From positions 1,175,001-1,239,000 of the forward strand of contig JAFMOC010000024.1 of the NCBI GenBank assembly GCA_019802505.1: a DNA stretch of 64,000 nt, written 5' to 3'. Shown here one piece after another: positions 46,437-56,540 of the stretch (its first letter is position 1; each line of letters starts with the position of its first letter). A program made the translations under genes and the position numbers. This DNA comes from Corydoras sp. C115. Lineage: Eukaryota > Chordata > Actinopteri > Siluriformes > Callichthyidae. The notes under the pieces are model-generated. The model did no database searches. It saw nothing but the letters and a program-made list of their open reading frames with translations, and was not told where the DNA came from.

Positions 46437-46770
46437 ATTTCATTTCAATAGCTTCCACTTAATCATATACTAGGGACTAGGGTCACAGAGGGTTCCCAAT
46501 GCCCATTCAGGGGAGAATGTTTGTGAATGCTGGGCAGATACACCCAGGACAGGGAGTCAATTCATCCCTGGGCACACACTCACTCACACACACACAATAT
46601 ATAGGGGCTTAGAGAAGCCAGATTACCTTGAATTCATGTTTTGGATTGTGAGAGGAAAGTGGAGAAACCCATGCAGACACAAGGAGAACATGGAAACTCT
46701 ACTCAGATTCAAACCCAGATCCACAGCATTGAGAGACAATTGAGCTAAACACAAAGCCACAGTGCCACCC
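46437..46770 (-). mobile_element. Old V-SINE
   Basis: The order is kept (CCCAGGACAGGG, GGGCACACACTCACTCACAC, GGATTGTGAGAGGAAAG, GATTCAAACCC, AAGCCACAGTGCCACCC) with many substitutions. Confidence 0.85.
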
Positions 46771-46947
46771 CAGGGACATGTCATTATACAAAAAAATTTG
46801 AAGAAATCAGTTATAAATACCTTTAAATGTCTAGTAACCTATATAATACCTATGTATTTCCCCAAATTTCATTCTCATAACTGATCCAAGAAGCCATTTG
46901 AATGCTGAAATGGTAAATTTGTTTTTTCAGGAAATCACTTTCAAGTT

Positions 46948-47235
46948 CAAGTAATTTATTTATATAGTGCTTTTTACAACAGTAGCTTGTCACAAAGCTG
47001 CTTTACAGAATTAAAAGCATTTAAACCCCCAGAGAGCAATCAAAGTGATAGAAGAAAAAACTCCATGTTATGTTGTTTTTTAAGGAAGAAACCTTGGGAG
47101 CACCAAGGCTCAGTGAGAGACTCCTTGAGCCGCCGGGCAGCAACAACAGTGTAGGTCAGCCATATACAGATTAATATCCAGGTCCCATAATCACCTTGTC
47201 CTTCACAGATACCATATGTATGTCCAATTGTTTAG
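46948..47235 (+). mobile_element. Unclassified interspersed repeat, family 5
   Basis: Family words are TTTATATAGTGCTTTTTACA, CACAAAGCTGCTTTACAGA, AACCCCCAGAGAGCAA and GGAAGAAACCTTGGGAG. Related copies are at 58838 and 63021. It is a repeat seen widely in teleosts; I do not assign a class. Confidence 0.75.
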
Positions 47236-47317
47236 CATTTATCCTAGGAATATAAAAGCCTTCGCTGGATCCTGAAGAGTAAGTATGTCAAATATTGTAG
47301 TAACAAACAACAGTATT

Positions 47318-47327
47318 TGTATAGGGA

Positions 47328-47358
<31 letters not shown>

Positions 47359-47369
47359 CAGACTTTTAA

Positions 47370-47438
<69 letters not shown>
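47318..47438. repeat. (CA)n then (TA)n microsatellites
   Basis: CA-rich run at 47328-47360, then about 34 TA units. Confidence 0.93.
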
Positions 47439-47439
<1 letters not shown>

Positions 47440-47443
<4 letters not shown>

Positions 47444-48010
47444 AAGAGTTTGTTAATAGAGTTGAAAATGGGACTGATTTACAAAATATGTAAAGTAACA
47501 ATAAATTATTATTTTCAATACAGTAAGCAAGACATTTATTATAGGAACATTAAAGAATTCCCATTTTTTGCAATTCCATTCTGGAGGAATGCCTCTATTT
47601 AGCAACAGAACCCAGAAACATGCCTTAGAGCATTTGGGATACAAGTTCTGTGGACTGATGAATTTAAAAAAAATTTTGCTCACATTTCCAAAGATATGAT
47701 TGGAGAGCAAATGGTTTTGTTAACAGGAATGTTTCTCCAATAAGCATTAGAAGTAAATCAATCATCTATTTATCCTGTATTGCAGCCAGTGGTATGCAGA
47801 GAATTACGTTGGTAGAGCTCAGAAAAATATCAATCTAATATCAGCAAATTCTATGAGGCTAAAATCTCCCCTTCAAACGAATAAAGATTAGGGAAACATC
47901 TAAAAGCGAAAAAAGATCGCACAAATCATTAACAGTCTTAACAGTCTTTCTCAATGAGGACATGCTGAAGTTTGAGCAAATTTAGGCAAAACTCTTTGTA
48001 GTGTAGTCTG
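47440..48010. other. Intergenic, weak transposon-like words
   Basis: Around 47550-47730 words such as GCCTCTATTTAGCAACAGAACC and GGACTGATGAATT recall the catalytic part of a Tc1-like transposase, but no frame persists. I note it as a possible relic. Confidence 0.25.
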
Positions 48011-48020
48011 CTGATTGATC

Positions 48021-48330
48021 TCATCTCAGCTCATTATCTTCCACTTAATCATAAATTGGGGTCGCAGGAGGGTCTCCTCTGCCCAGCCAGGTTCGAATAC
48101 TGATCTGGGTGGAGTTTCCATGTTCTCCACATTTCTGTGTTTTTCTCAGGGTTCTCCAGTTTCCTCCTACATTCCAAAAATATGGATTCAAGGATTGGTT
48201 GGTGAATTGGTTGCTCTAAATTAAAATATCTAAATTAAATCTAAATATATTATAGTGTGTGTGTGAACATGTGCCTAGCTATGGACTGTGCAGGCACTGT
48301 TCCAGGTTTCAAATACACCCAGAACAATCC
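48021..48330 (+). mobile_element. Old V-SINE, decayed
   Basis: GGTTCGAATACTGATCTGGG, GTTTTTCTCAGGGTTCTCC and CATTCCAAAAATATGGATTC keep the core order. Confidence 0.8.
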
Positions 48331-48678
48331 ATTACTGTTGTAAATTAGACTGCAGTTGACTCACTAAAAAAGAAGTATGACGAGCAGAGCAAGTCACCAT
48401 ACTGCTGACGTCTCAACTACGTTTTCCTAATCAGCTAATTTGCAAGGAAGAGAGCAGAAGGTTAATGCAAGCCTCCCGTGCTGTAGTGTACGTGTGTCTG
48501 AGCGTCTGAGTGGCAGGCAGTTCCACAGCTGTAGGTAAATGTTGCAACGCGCGTATATTTACCTCTCTCTCTCTCTCGTTCTCTCTCTCCCTCTCTCTCA
48601 AAATTCAAGATTTAAAGTACCTAAATTGGCATGACTATATGTACGATATTGCCAAAGCAATACAAGAAAGGAAGAAAG
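48331..48678. other. Intergenic, single-copy with a (CT)n run
   Basis: Contains CT repeats at 48563-48598 and otherwise no feature. Confidence 0.4.

Positions 48679-48715
<37 letters not shown>
48679..48715. repeat. (AAT)n repeat
   Basis: About 12 AAT units; target of the SINE that starts at 48716. A second block is at 49056-49100. Confidence 0.93.
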
Positions 48716-49055
48716 GGCGGCTCGGTGGTTTAGTGGTTAGTACGTTTGCCTCTCAGCCCTCGGGGTTCCTGGTTCGAATCCCAATCTGGGTGTAGTTTCC
48801 ATATTCTCCCGTGTCCGCGTGGGTTTCCTCCGGGTTCTCCGGTTTCCTCCCACAGTCCTAAAACATGGATCGAGGTCAATTGACTTCTCAAAATTACCCC
48901 ATTTAGAGTGTGTTGGTGTGTGTCCAGCGATAGATTGCCACCCTGTCCTGGGTGTATCTGCCCAGCGCCCGAAACGTTCTCCACTGGATTGGCATGGGGA
49001 CCCCCCCCCTCCCCCGCGACCCTAATAGAGGATAAAGCGGAGGTTAATGGATGGA

Positions 49056-49056
<1 letters not shown>
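48716..49056 (+). mobile_element. V-SINE inserted in an (AAT)n repeat
   Basis: Head GGCGGCTCGGTGGTTTAGTG, B box GGTTCGAATCCC, late box GGTGTATCTGCCCAGCGCCC and tail GGTTAATGGATGGATG. AAT units lie on both sides, so an exact target duplication cannot be told from the repeat. Confidence 0.93.
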
Positions 49057-49096
<40 letters not shown>

Positions 49097-49102
<6 letters not shown>

Positions 49103-49459
49103 TGAGATAAAAATAGAAATAATAAAATAAAATAAGGGCGGCACGGTGGCTTAGTGGTTAGTACGTTCGCCTCTCAGCGCTAGGGATTCCCGGTTCGAAT
49201 CCCCATCTGGGTGGAGTTTCCATGTTCTCCCTGTGTCCTCGTGGGTTTCCTCCGGGTTCTCCGGTTTCCTCCCACAGTCCAAAAACATGGATCAAGTCAA
49301 TTGAATTCTCAAAATTGCCCCATATAGAGTGTGTTTGTGTGAGTGAGTGTGTGGATGGGCATGGGGAACCCCACCGCGACCCTAATAGAGGATAAAGCGG
49401 GAGATAATGAATGAATGAATAATAATTGAGATAAAAATAGAAATAATAAAATAAAATAA
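49097..49459. repeat. 39-bp direct repeat around a SINE
   Basis: An identical 39-bp sequence (starting AATAATTGAGATAAAAATAG) occurs at 49097-49135 and 49421-49459, immediately on either side of the SINE at 49136-49420. Typical V-SINE target duplications in this window are 11-13 bp. Confidence 0.93.
49136..49420 (+). mobile_element. V-SINE, (AATG)n-tail subfamily, internal deletion
   Basis: Head GGGCGGCACGGTGGCTTAGT and tail GGGAGATAATGAATGAATG are near consensus. About 65 bp between GTGAGTGTGTG and GATGGGCATGGGG is missing, including the CCCTGTCCTGGG box. Confidence 0.93.
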
Positions 49460-49603
49460 AAATATGTTCTAAAATTACAATACAGATTTGTGAAATTTAC
49501 AAAAGATATACATACACCCCCCCTCTCTCTCTCTCAATTTGATTCCATTTTAAAAGTTTTATTATGTCAAATATTGCATTTGTATTGCCCAAAACCGTGG
49601 TAC

Positions 49604-49607
<4 letters not shown>

Positions 49608-49671
<64 letters not shown>
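49608..49671. repeat. (CT)n tract at promoter edge
   Basis: Thirty-two CT units directly upstream of the CpG-rich promoter at 49680. Pyrimidine tracts of this kind can be nucleosome-free and H-DNA-prone. Confidence 0.95.
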
Positions 49672-49674
<3 letters not shown>

Positions 49675-49679
49675 CGCAG

Positions 49680-49968
49680 GACCGCACAGTGCGACTTTCA
49701 ATGGCTCCGTGACACGTGACCCACTCGAGTGTTTGTAAACACGCGTCCGCCGCATGTGATCACGGTGACGTAAAGGGGTGTCGCCCAATAGGAACTTGGG
49801 GGTGTGTAAGACGGGGTGGAATTCTAGTGTGGCGCTGTGGAAAGTCTGACGCGCTCGGTTAAAGGCCCAGCGAGAAACGCAGAGAAACGCCGCCATACGC
49901 AGACTAAACTTTCATACAGCGGCCGGTGCAGCGGCCGAGGCTCACAAAACGCCGGCGAGGACGTTAAG
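49680..49968 (+). promoter_or_regulatory. CpG-rich TATA-less promoter with first exon
   Basis: It is the densest CpG patch in the window (GACACGTGACCC at 49711, GGTGACGTAAAG at 49765, CGCCCAATAGG near 49781, GCGGCCGGTGC near 49920). It holds an E-box, an ATF/CREB-like site and a CCAAT box. The exon probably begins near 49830-49900 and ends at 49968 with donor TTAAG|GTGAGTGG. No ATG opens a frame worth calling, so the exon is likely non-coding. The human neighbour in this position is the miR-29b-2/29c host transcript, and I offer that as a hypothesis. Confidence 0.6.
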
Positions 49969-50074
49969 GTGAGTGGAACTGCTCAGCCGCTTATGCGCTG
50001 GTATAAGGCGTTATTAACAGGATCTGCAATGTCACAGCGATGACGAGCGGCACGCGCAGCAACATAGACACACA

Positions 50075-50082
<8 letters not shown>

Positions 50083-50138
<56 letters not shown>
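50083..50138. repeat. (TA)n tract
   Basis: About 28 TA units in the putative first intron. Confidence 0.95.
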
Positions 50139-50141
<3 letters not shown>

Positions 50142-50390
50142 GGTGTAATTACCTTGTTGCTTAATTGCCCTGCTTTCTTTCTCTCTCTCTCTCACATTTG
50201 CCGCAGCAGTACTGACGCGCAGGTTATGATTTCACAGATGCGCTAGTAATGTTCTGTGCGCGCCATCTGTTTTATTAAAGGATTTTCTATTTAACAGATG
50301 GGGAAAGCAAGGCGAGGTGTGGTTATTGCTGCCGCTGCTGCGACATAGGTGTGTACGCGCTCAGCTTTCATTTGATAGGCGAGTTACGCA

Positions 50391-50423
<33 letters not shown>

Positions 50424-51090
50424 AACATTTCCCTTGCATTCCTCCATCAACTCCACCCCAGCATCACCAATCCAGCTCGGTCTGCATGTAAAAAGCAGGT
50501 TCCTTATTTACATAAATATTTACATCAATACGTCTACAAAAAATATTTATCGGTAATATGGCTATGATATGGACAGATTCTAATTTTATGAGTCGGGTTT
50601 CAATGTAGGTGTTAGCTTTACTTTACTTTGCCATCAGTGAAGTACAACATGTAAGTAATAGAATAATTCAAAGTAATACAGTTAAAATAATTAGATTGGC
50701 TATTTGCTTATCCATCATATATCTTAACCAAAACAGAAATTTTCCTACATGGACTTCATGTACACAAAAATAAAATCATGGAAATTTTACTGCTCATTAT
50801 AAAGTAATATGTTTAGGACATTTTAATGTATGCAAAATATGGAAAATAGCTCCTGGCTTGAGTATCTGTAAAATTGTTATGTATTTTTTTGATAATCTGG
50901 ATTGGTTTGGTTAATCTCTGTACAAAAGTCAACAGAATTATTAAAAAAAAAAAAAAAAAATCTTGAACCAAATTAAATGATATATGGAATTTGGGAAAAG
51001 GTAAGATTAAGGAATAGTTTCAGTTTAGTGGTTAGCTAACTGACTCGCTTTTACATCTTTTTAAGGGGTCTAGATGAACCATTTTTGTAG
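50139..51090. other. Putative intron of the promoter-49.7kb transcript
   Basis: A GC-richer shoulder persists to about 50480 with a (CT)n run at 50394-50420. Beyond that it is AT-rich, with no exon that I can support. Confidence 0.35.
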
Positions 51091-51092
51091 TA

Positions 51093-51096
<4 letters not shown>

Positions 51097-51150
<54 letters not shown>
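51097..51150. repeat. (TA)n tract
   Basis: About 27 TA units. Confidence 0.95.
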
Positions 51151-51153
<3 letters not shown>

Positions 51154-51246
51154 TAAGATCTAGATATATCTTAAGATTGTATCTCAATATTTTAAGATAA
51201 AAATTGATCACCATGGAAATTAATTTTGTCTGATTAAATTGAATTT

Positions 51247-51406
51247 TTAATGGTGTGTTAGTGCTTAGAATGTCCGCCTCTCAGCGCTGGGGATCTGGGT
51301 TTGTCTGTGTGGGTTGTCTCTGGGCTCTCCGGTTTCCTCCCACAGTCCAAAAATATGTATTCAAGGTACATTGGCTGTTCTAAATTGCCCTGATTTAAAT
51401 AATTGC

Positions 51407-51490
<84 letters not shown>

Positions 51491-51575
51491 CCTGACTCTG
51501 TCTAATCTGTCTAATGATCTGTCTTAAAGGTTCTCCCCTGGATGGACAAGGAGAACCCATGAATCTAAATTTCGA
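51247..51575 (+). mobile_element. Old V-SINE with an internal (TA)n expansion
   Basis: Head words TTAGTGCTTAGAATGTCCGCC, core GGTTTCCTCCCACAGTCC, then an 80-bp (TA)n run (51408-51490) where the CA/GT-rich centre belongs, then GGTTCTCCCCTGGATGG. Confidence 0.85.
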
Positions 51576-51980
51576 TCTCAAGGTAGCCATCACATGTAGA
51601 TATGACCGCTGAATGTTACCGGGGGCACTTAAGGTAGGGTTAAGTCTACGTATGTTTACTAGTTGAGGTTTTTTTTTATATTGTTTGTATTGATCAACAT
51701 TTAGGAATTACATAGATGGTCATGGTTGAGTTAAGATATACATGGTGCATTGTATGCGTTTTTTACATTAGTCATAGTTCCCATGTGCAAATGCATCCGT
51801 ATATTATTTCCTTTTTATTACGGGAAAAGCATTAACACAGAGCACTGACATTTTCTACAGGAAAGTGGAACATGGGGTATGGTTATTACTACAAATAACA
51901 TCATGGCTGTGTTAGGCATGAAAGGGCCCATACGTTTCAAGGGCCCATACTTGTACATAAACACAACAACAACAAAAGCA
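51576..51980. other. Intergenic or intronic, no feature seen
   Basis: AT-rich single-copy sequence. Confidence 0.4.
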
Positions 51981-51984
51981 AAAG

Positions 51985-52190
51985 GTTTTACATTTGGTCA
52001 TTTATCAGATGCTTTTATCCAAAGCGACTTACAAGGTGAACACAGGGTTAATCACAACATCCCTGGAGCAATGAGAGTTAAAGGCCTTGCTCATGGACCC
52101 ACATTGGTAACTTCAGTGGACCTGGGATTTGAACCCCCAATCTTCAGATTGATAGCCCAACGCCCTAACCACTGAGCTACCGTGTGTTTT
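51985..52190 (-). mobile_element. Second-family tRNA SINE, well preserved
   Basis: Tail CAGATGCTTTTATCCAAAGC, body CATGGACCCACATTGGTAAC, B box GGGATTTGAACCCCC, head CTAACCACTGAGCTACCG. This is the best-preserved copy of the family here. Confidence 0.9.
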
Positions 52191-52635
52191 TGCAGGCATT
52201 TTTTTAATGGGGACTTCCTTTAGCACCACAAAGGTTATTTAATTAGCTCATATAAAATACTTTGTAATCTGCAGTTTCTTCTGATTGATGTCAGCTTAAG
52301 TTGTCAAACTATGCTTTGTTTGATATCAAATTTCATCATTACTACAGTAATGCTACGTGGTTTTAAAAAAAAAAAACCCTGTTTTACATAAACAAATAGT
52401 GTCCTATTTCTTGTTTCCTTCTGGTAGTTTCAGTCTTCCATTCACACACAGAACAGATTTATGTAGTGTTTTAATGCCACAATTCTTTTACAACTTCCTC
52501 AAATACTTTACATCTCATGTTGCCTAACAAATAGACTTTTATGACTACTGTCCTTGTTCAAAGAAATATATTTCTCAAATATTGATATTTGATATCTCAG
52601 GAGACTTATTTGTGTTTCTCACTTATGTCTTATTT

Positions 52636-53257
52636 AGAAATTAGAGATCAACTGTCACAGATGTTTCTCCTAAAATTGCTTAGAGTGAATAGTTAAGGAC
52701 AAAGATAAGACATATTCCTGCAGAACTGCTAGTTTATACAAATAAAAAATAAAGTTCATATTACAAGTGTGCTAACTCGATGTTTGGGAGCAGAGTATAG
52801 GGTCAGCCATCCCTTTGAGCAATGAGGGCCTTGCTCAAGGGCCAACATATGTAATTTTGGTGGCCTTGGGATTTGAACCTCCAACCATTAGATTGATTAG
52901 CCCTACATTAGCTCTACAACCTAACCACTGAGCTCCCACACCTTTGTGTGTGATATTTAGCATCGATGAGCTAATTTATAGTAACAGGATGTATTTAGAG
53001 ATCAACTTTGTTGTATCTTTGTTTGTACTTTGTTGTATGTTTCTGCTAAAATTACTTAGACAAAGACATAATCCTGCAGAATTGCTGGTTTATGCAAATA
53101 AAATATGTTTATAAGGTTTAAGGGCCTTGTTCAAGACATTGGTAACTTCAGTGGCTTTGAGATTTGAACCTCCAACCTTTTAACCCTTTAACCCGATTGC
53201 CTAACACCTTTGTGTAGGATATTTAGCAACTATGAGGTAATTCACAATATCAGGATT
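52636..53257 (+). repeat. Local tandem duplication carrying SINE fragments
   Basis: Unit 1 (about 52636-52996) and unit 2 (about 52997-53257) share TTAGAGATCAACT, TAAAATTACTTAG-like words, CCTGCAGAATTGCTGG, ATGCAAATAAA, a second-family SINE body (TTTGAACCTCCAACC) and CCTTTGTGT(G/A)(T/G)GATATTTAGCA. Unit 2 is about 100 bp shorter. Confidence 0.8.
52790..52945 (-). mobile_element. Second-family SINE inside duplication unit 1
   Basis: GCCTTGCTCAAGGGCC, GGGATTTGAACCTCC and CTAACCACTGAGC. A shorter version is in unit 2 at 53112-53217, so the SINE predates the duplication. Confidence 0.8.
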
Positions 53258-53649
53258 AAAACATCTCACAGTATTTGGATGAGAAGTGGTAAAATTAATA
53301 TTAAAACTCTTGTCTTTAATAAACAGATTAATTATTTTGGCTATTCTGAGTCTAATGTGAGGCTGTGAGGTAGGTAGGTAGGTAGTAGGTAGATCTTAAG
53401 ATCTGTTCTAAATCTCAAGAAGAGGCATGTTTAAAGTTACTGAGAACTTACTCTCAATAGATACATCTGAGCGGCGGGAGACTTATGCTAAAATTTTATT
53501 TGTCTTTCTATTTGTTATCCCTTCCATTGTTGTCTTGGTTAAACTACAGAAAAATGAAACAGAACTCCCTTTTTAACTTTTTACAGGGTGGTGTTATTAG
53601 GTTACAATGCCAGCCATAGTACGATGAAGCTTAATTCTAATTAAACAAA

Positions 53650-54600
53650 TTTTCTATGCCATATCTGAAAGGCAGAGACGAGGCAGTTTAAATACATCCT
53701 GGAAGCCTGGGCTTCTCATGAGGTGCCAAAGATCTTGAGTTCTGTCCTTAGCTAGACTTCAAACATCTATGCTGCTGAGGAATTTGGTTTGACGAAAGTT
53801 CTACTCACAGGAGAGACGACACAGCTAAAATTAACTGACCTGCCAGTTCCTGCTGAATGACAGAGCATATAAATAGCAAAAAAGAAGGACCTGAGTTGAC
53901 ACACATCATTAACGACTATAGGATGTACCCAAGCAGAATGTGGAAAATTGTTTAGTGGAGAAATAACTTGTTCGTATGTAATGAATGGCTCATTACCAAG
54001 GCTCTGAATATAGGAAACAACACTCCATATGTGGTCTTATTACAGTAGTTGTTTGTTATTTCAGAGAGAGAATACATTTCCTGCTTCCCAAAAGCTTTAT
54101 TGTGTTAAAGCTCATTGTTTGAAAACCTCCAGTAATTAATGCATCCACATTGAAGGTAAATGAGGCAGTGCTTGGCTGTCCATCATATGTGGCTTAGAAT
54201 CCCCTAAGCATGTTTTAACTAACCAAGCAACACTGATTACTTCATAGCAGAATTTTCGTTTCATAATTTGTTCCCAATATTCCCTCTACTATTCTCATAC
54301 CCAGCCCAAAATGATTAGTTTACAAAACATTTGTGTACCTAATTAATCTCCAAAGCTGATTTATGATTTATAGTTACACGCTGTTAATTGCTGTCAAAAT
54401 ATAAAATGTAGCCTTTATGGTCGTGTTTTGACTGATTTTGAATATAATTTAGCTTTTTCATTTACCACCTAACAATAGTTGCCATGGTAACATTTTCTCT
54501 TGGTCATTTTCTCCACATTCCCATTCTTTCTTTATTTTTCCACATATATATATTTCTGTTTACCTCTCTTTAAGCATATTACCAAATGTTAACAAATGTA
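53650..54600. other. Repeat-free block, candidate conserved non-coding element
   Basis: Nearly 1 kb without repeats or coding frame, with homeodomain-type words (CCTAATTAATC, CAGTAATTAATGC, CTGTTAATTGC). It may be developmental enhancer sequence between the two promoters, but composition is the only evidence. Confidence 0.3.
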
Positions 54601-54752
54601 TCTTGTAGAACCGAGAATAAATCACAAACTGTTTTTCAATTGTTTCACTGTATAAAAATAATGGTGATATCTTACTTAAAAAAATATGTGGCTGTTCTGA
54701 TCACATAGAGTGATGACCAAACCTTTTATTAGTTTTGACAACATTAGACATA

Positions 54753-55100
54753 GGCAGCACAGTGGCATCCATCCATCCATTATCTTCCGCTTTCTCCTAT
54801 ATTAGGGTTCCACATGCCCAGGGGAGAACATTTCGGGCGCTGGGCACAAACACCCAAGACAGGGCGCCAATCTATCGCTGGGCATACACTCACACAGACA
54901 TACACAGTCTATATGGGGCAATTTGGAGAACTCAATTGACTTGATCCATGTTTTTGGACTGTGGGAGGAAACCAGAGAACCCGGGGGAAACCCACGCGGA
55001 CAAGGGGAGAACATGGGAAACTCCACCCAGATGGGTATTCGAACCGGGAATCCCTAGTGCTGAGAGGCGAACGTGCTAACCACTAAGCCACCGTGCCGCC
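54753..55100 (-). mobile_element. V-SINE preceded by an opposed 5' fragment
   Basis: 54753-54765 (GGCAGCACAGTGG) is the first 13 bases of a plus-strand copy. At 54766 a nearly complete minus-strand copy begins with its (CATC)n tail and ends CCGTGCCGCC. Confidence 0.9.
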
Positions 55101-55117
55101 CGGTTTGAAACTCGATC

Positions 55118-55345
55118 ACGATATTCTACACGTGGTCAGCGTGGGTTTCCAAAAAACATGGATTCAAGGTGAATTTGCTGTTCTAAATTACCCCTATGTA
55201 AATTGCCTTGTGTGTGTCTGTGTATGTGAGTGTATTCTTAGCAATAGATTAGTGCCCTGTCCTAGGAGTATCTGCCCAGTGTATCTCCCCTGGATGGGCA
55301 TGGGGAAACCCCTGCAACGCCAGTATCAGATTGAGCAGTCGAGAT
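55118..55345 (+). mobile_element. Old V-SINE fragment
   Basis: GTGGTCAGCGTGGGTTTCC (with a core deletion), CAAAAAACATGGATTCAAGG, CCCTGTCCTAGGAGTATCTG and CTCCCCTGGATGGGC. Confidence 0.85.
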
Positions 55346-55609
55346 TAAGAGATAAGATGAAAAAAAGACAAATTAGACAAAAAGAAGATCAAAAAGCCAG
55401 AACATTAGAGAGAAGATGAACCCAAAGTCAAAATTTTATTTTTATGCTGTGGCATTTTACATATGCATAATTCAATAACACTAGCATGATCATAGTCTCA
55501 AAAGAATTTACGCTTTTATTGGACAGCAGTCATTCATTAACAGTTAAGTTAAATTACATTTAAAACATAATATTCCTATTCTTAAACTTGAACATTGTAA
55601 CAACAACAT
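55346..55609. other. Intergenic or intronic, no feature seen
   Basis: AT-rich single-copy sequence. Confidence 0.4.
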
Positions 55610-55620
55610 TGTTCATTTTT

Positions 55621-55930
55621 CCATCCATCCATTATCTTCTGCTTTATCCTCTACTAAGGTCGAGGGGTGGTTCCCCATGCCCATCCATCTATCACTGGGC
55701 ACACAATCACTTACGCAGACACACACAAAAACACTCTACATGGGGCAATTTTTAGAGAATTCAATTTACCTTGAATCCATTTTTTTGGACTGTGGGAGGA
55801 AAACAGAGAACCCAGAGGGAACCCACGTGGACATGGGAAGAACATGGAAACTCCACCAAGATTGGGATTCGAACTGGGAATCCCTACCGCAAAGAGGTGA
55901 AAATGCTAACCACTAAGCCACTGTGCTGCC
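55621..55930 (-). mobile_element. V-SINE with internal deletion, exact target duplication
   Basis: It is flanked by TGTTCATTTTT at 55610-55620 and 55931-55941. The segment between CCCATCCA and CTATCACTGGG is missing, which removes the CCCTGTCCTGGG box. Confidence 0.93.
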
Positions 55931-55954
55931 TGTTCATTTTTCTAAAATGGTCAA

Positions 55955-56540
55955 TCCAGTTTGTGTCATGGGGTAGCTGGAGCCTTTCCCACTGCTCACT
56001 GGGTTTGATTACCTTTTGGAAAGGTTGCTGGACCGACAAACATACAGGTGCACAGTCCTGCCTACGGGCAATTTTGTATTGCATTTTCATTTACCAATCA
56101 TTGGACTGTGGAAGGAAACCCATGTTCCTCATGAACTTCATAAAGGAAAAATAATTATATGCTCATCTGGGAGCTCATCTGGGAGCATGTGGCTAAACTT
56201 CAGGCTCCTGCCTGTGCTGCTTCTTTGAACGGATAGTATACAGTATACACCCATGTTTCAGAACTGGAACATCTTCAGTCTGGTCTCAAACTTAACACTT
56301 GGTAGCCTTCTTTGATACTGCCGTCATGCTTAGATCAAAAACTAATTTTAAGCTTCATTCTTGACATGCAAACTTCATGAACGAAAAATATTTATTTACT
56401 GATCAAGAATGAAGCATGGGTTTAGGATTTTTATAAGGATTTATAAAAGGATAAGGATTTTTCCTTTATGAAGTTTGCATGTCCTTCATGAGGAACATGG
56501 GTTTCCTTCCACAGTCCAATGATTGACTTTGAAATGAATA
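55955..56540. repeat. Old SINE-derived inverted repeat
   Basis: Arms at about 56096-56150 and 56464-56528 are reverse complements over about 55 bp (CAATCATTGGACTGTGGAAG begins the left arm). The right arm has 10 extra bases. A second, smaller inverted pair lies inside: GCTTCATTCTTGAC near 56352 and its mirror near 56403. The arm contains the V-SINE core word GGACTGTGGAAGGAAACCC, so an old SINE pair seems to be the source. Confidence 0.75.

Noticed and set aside
47550..47730. Tc1-like transposase remnant
   Set aside because: Only a few short words fit and the frame is broken. I note it as possible but do not call an element.
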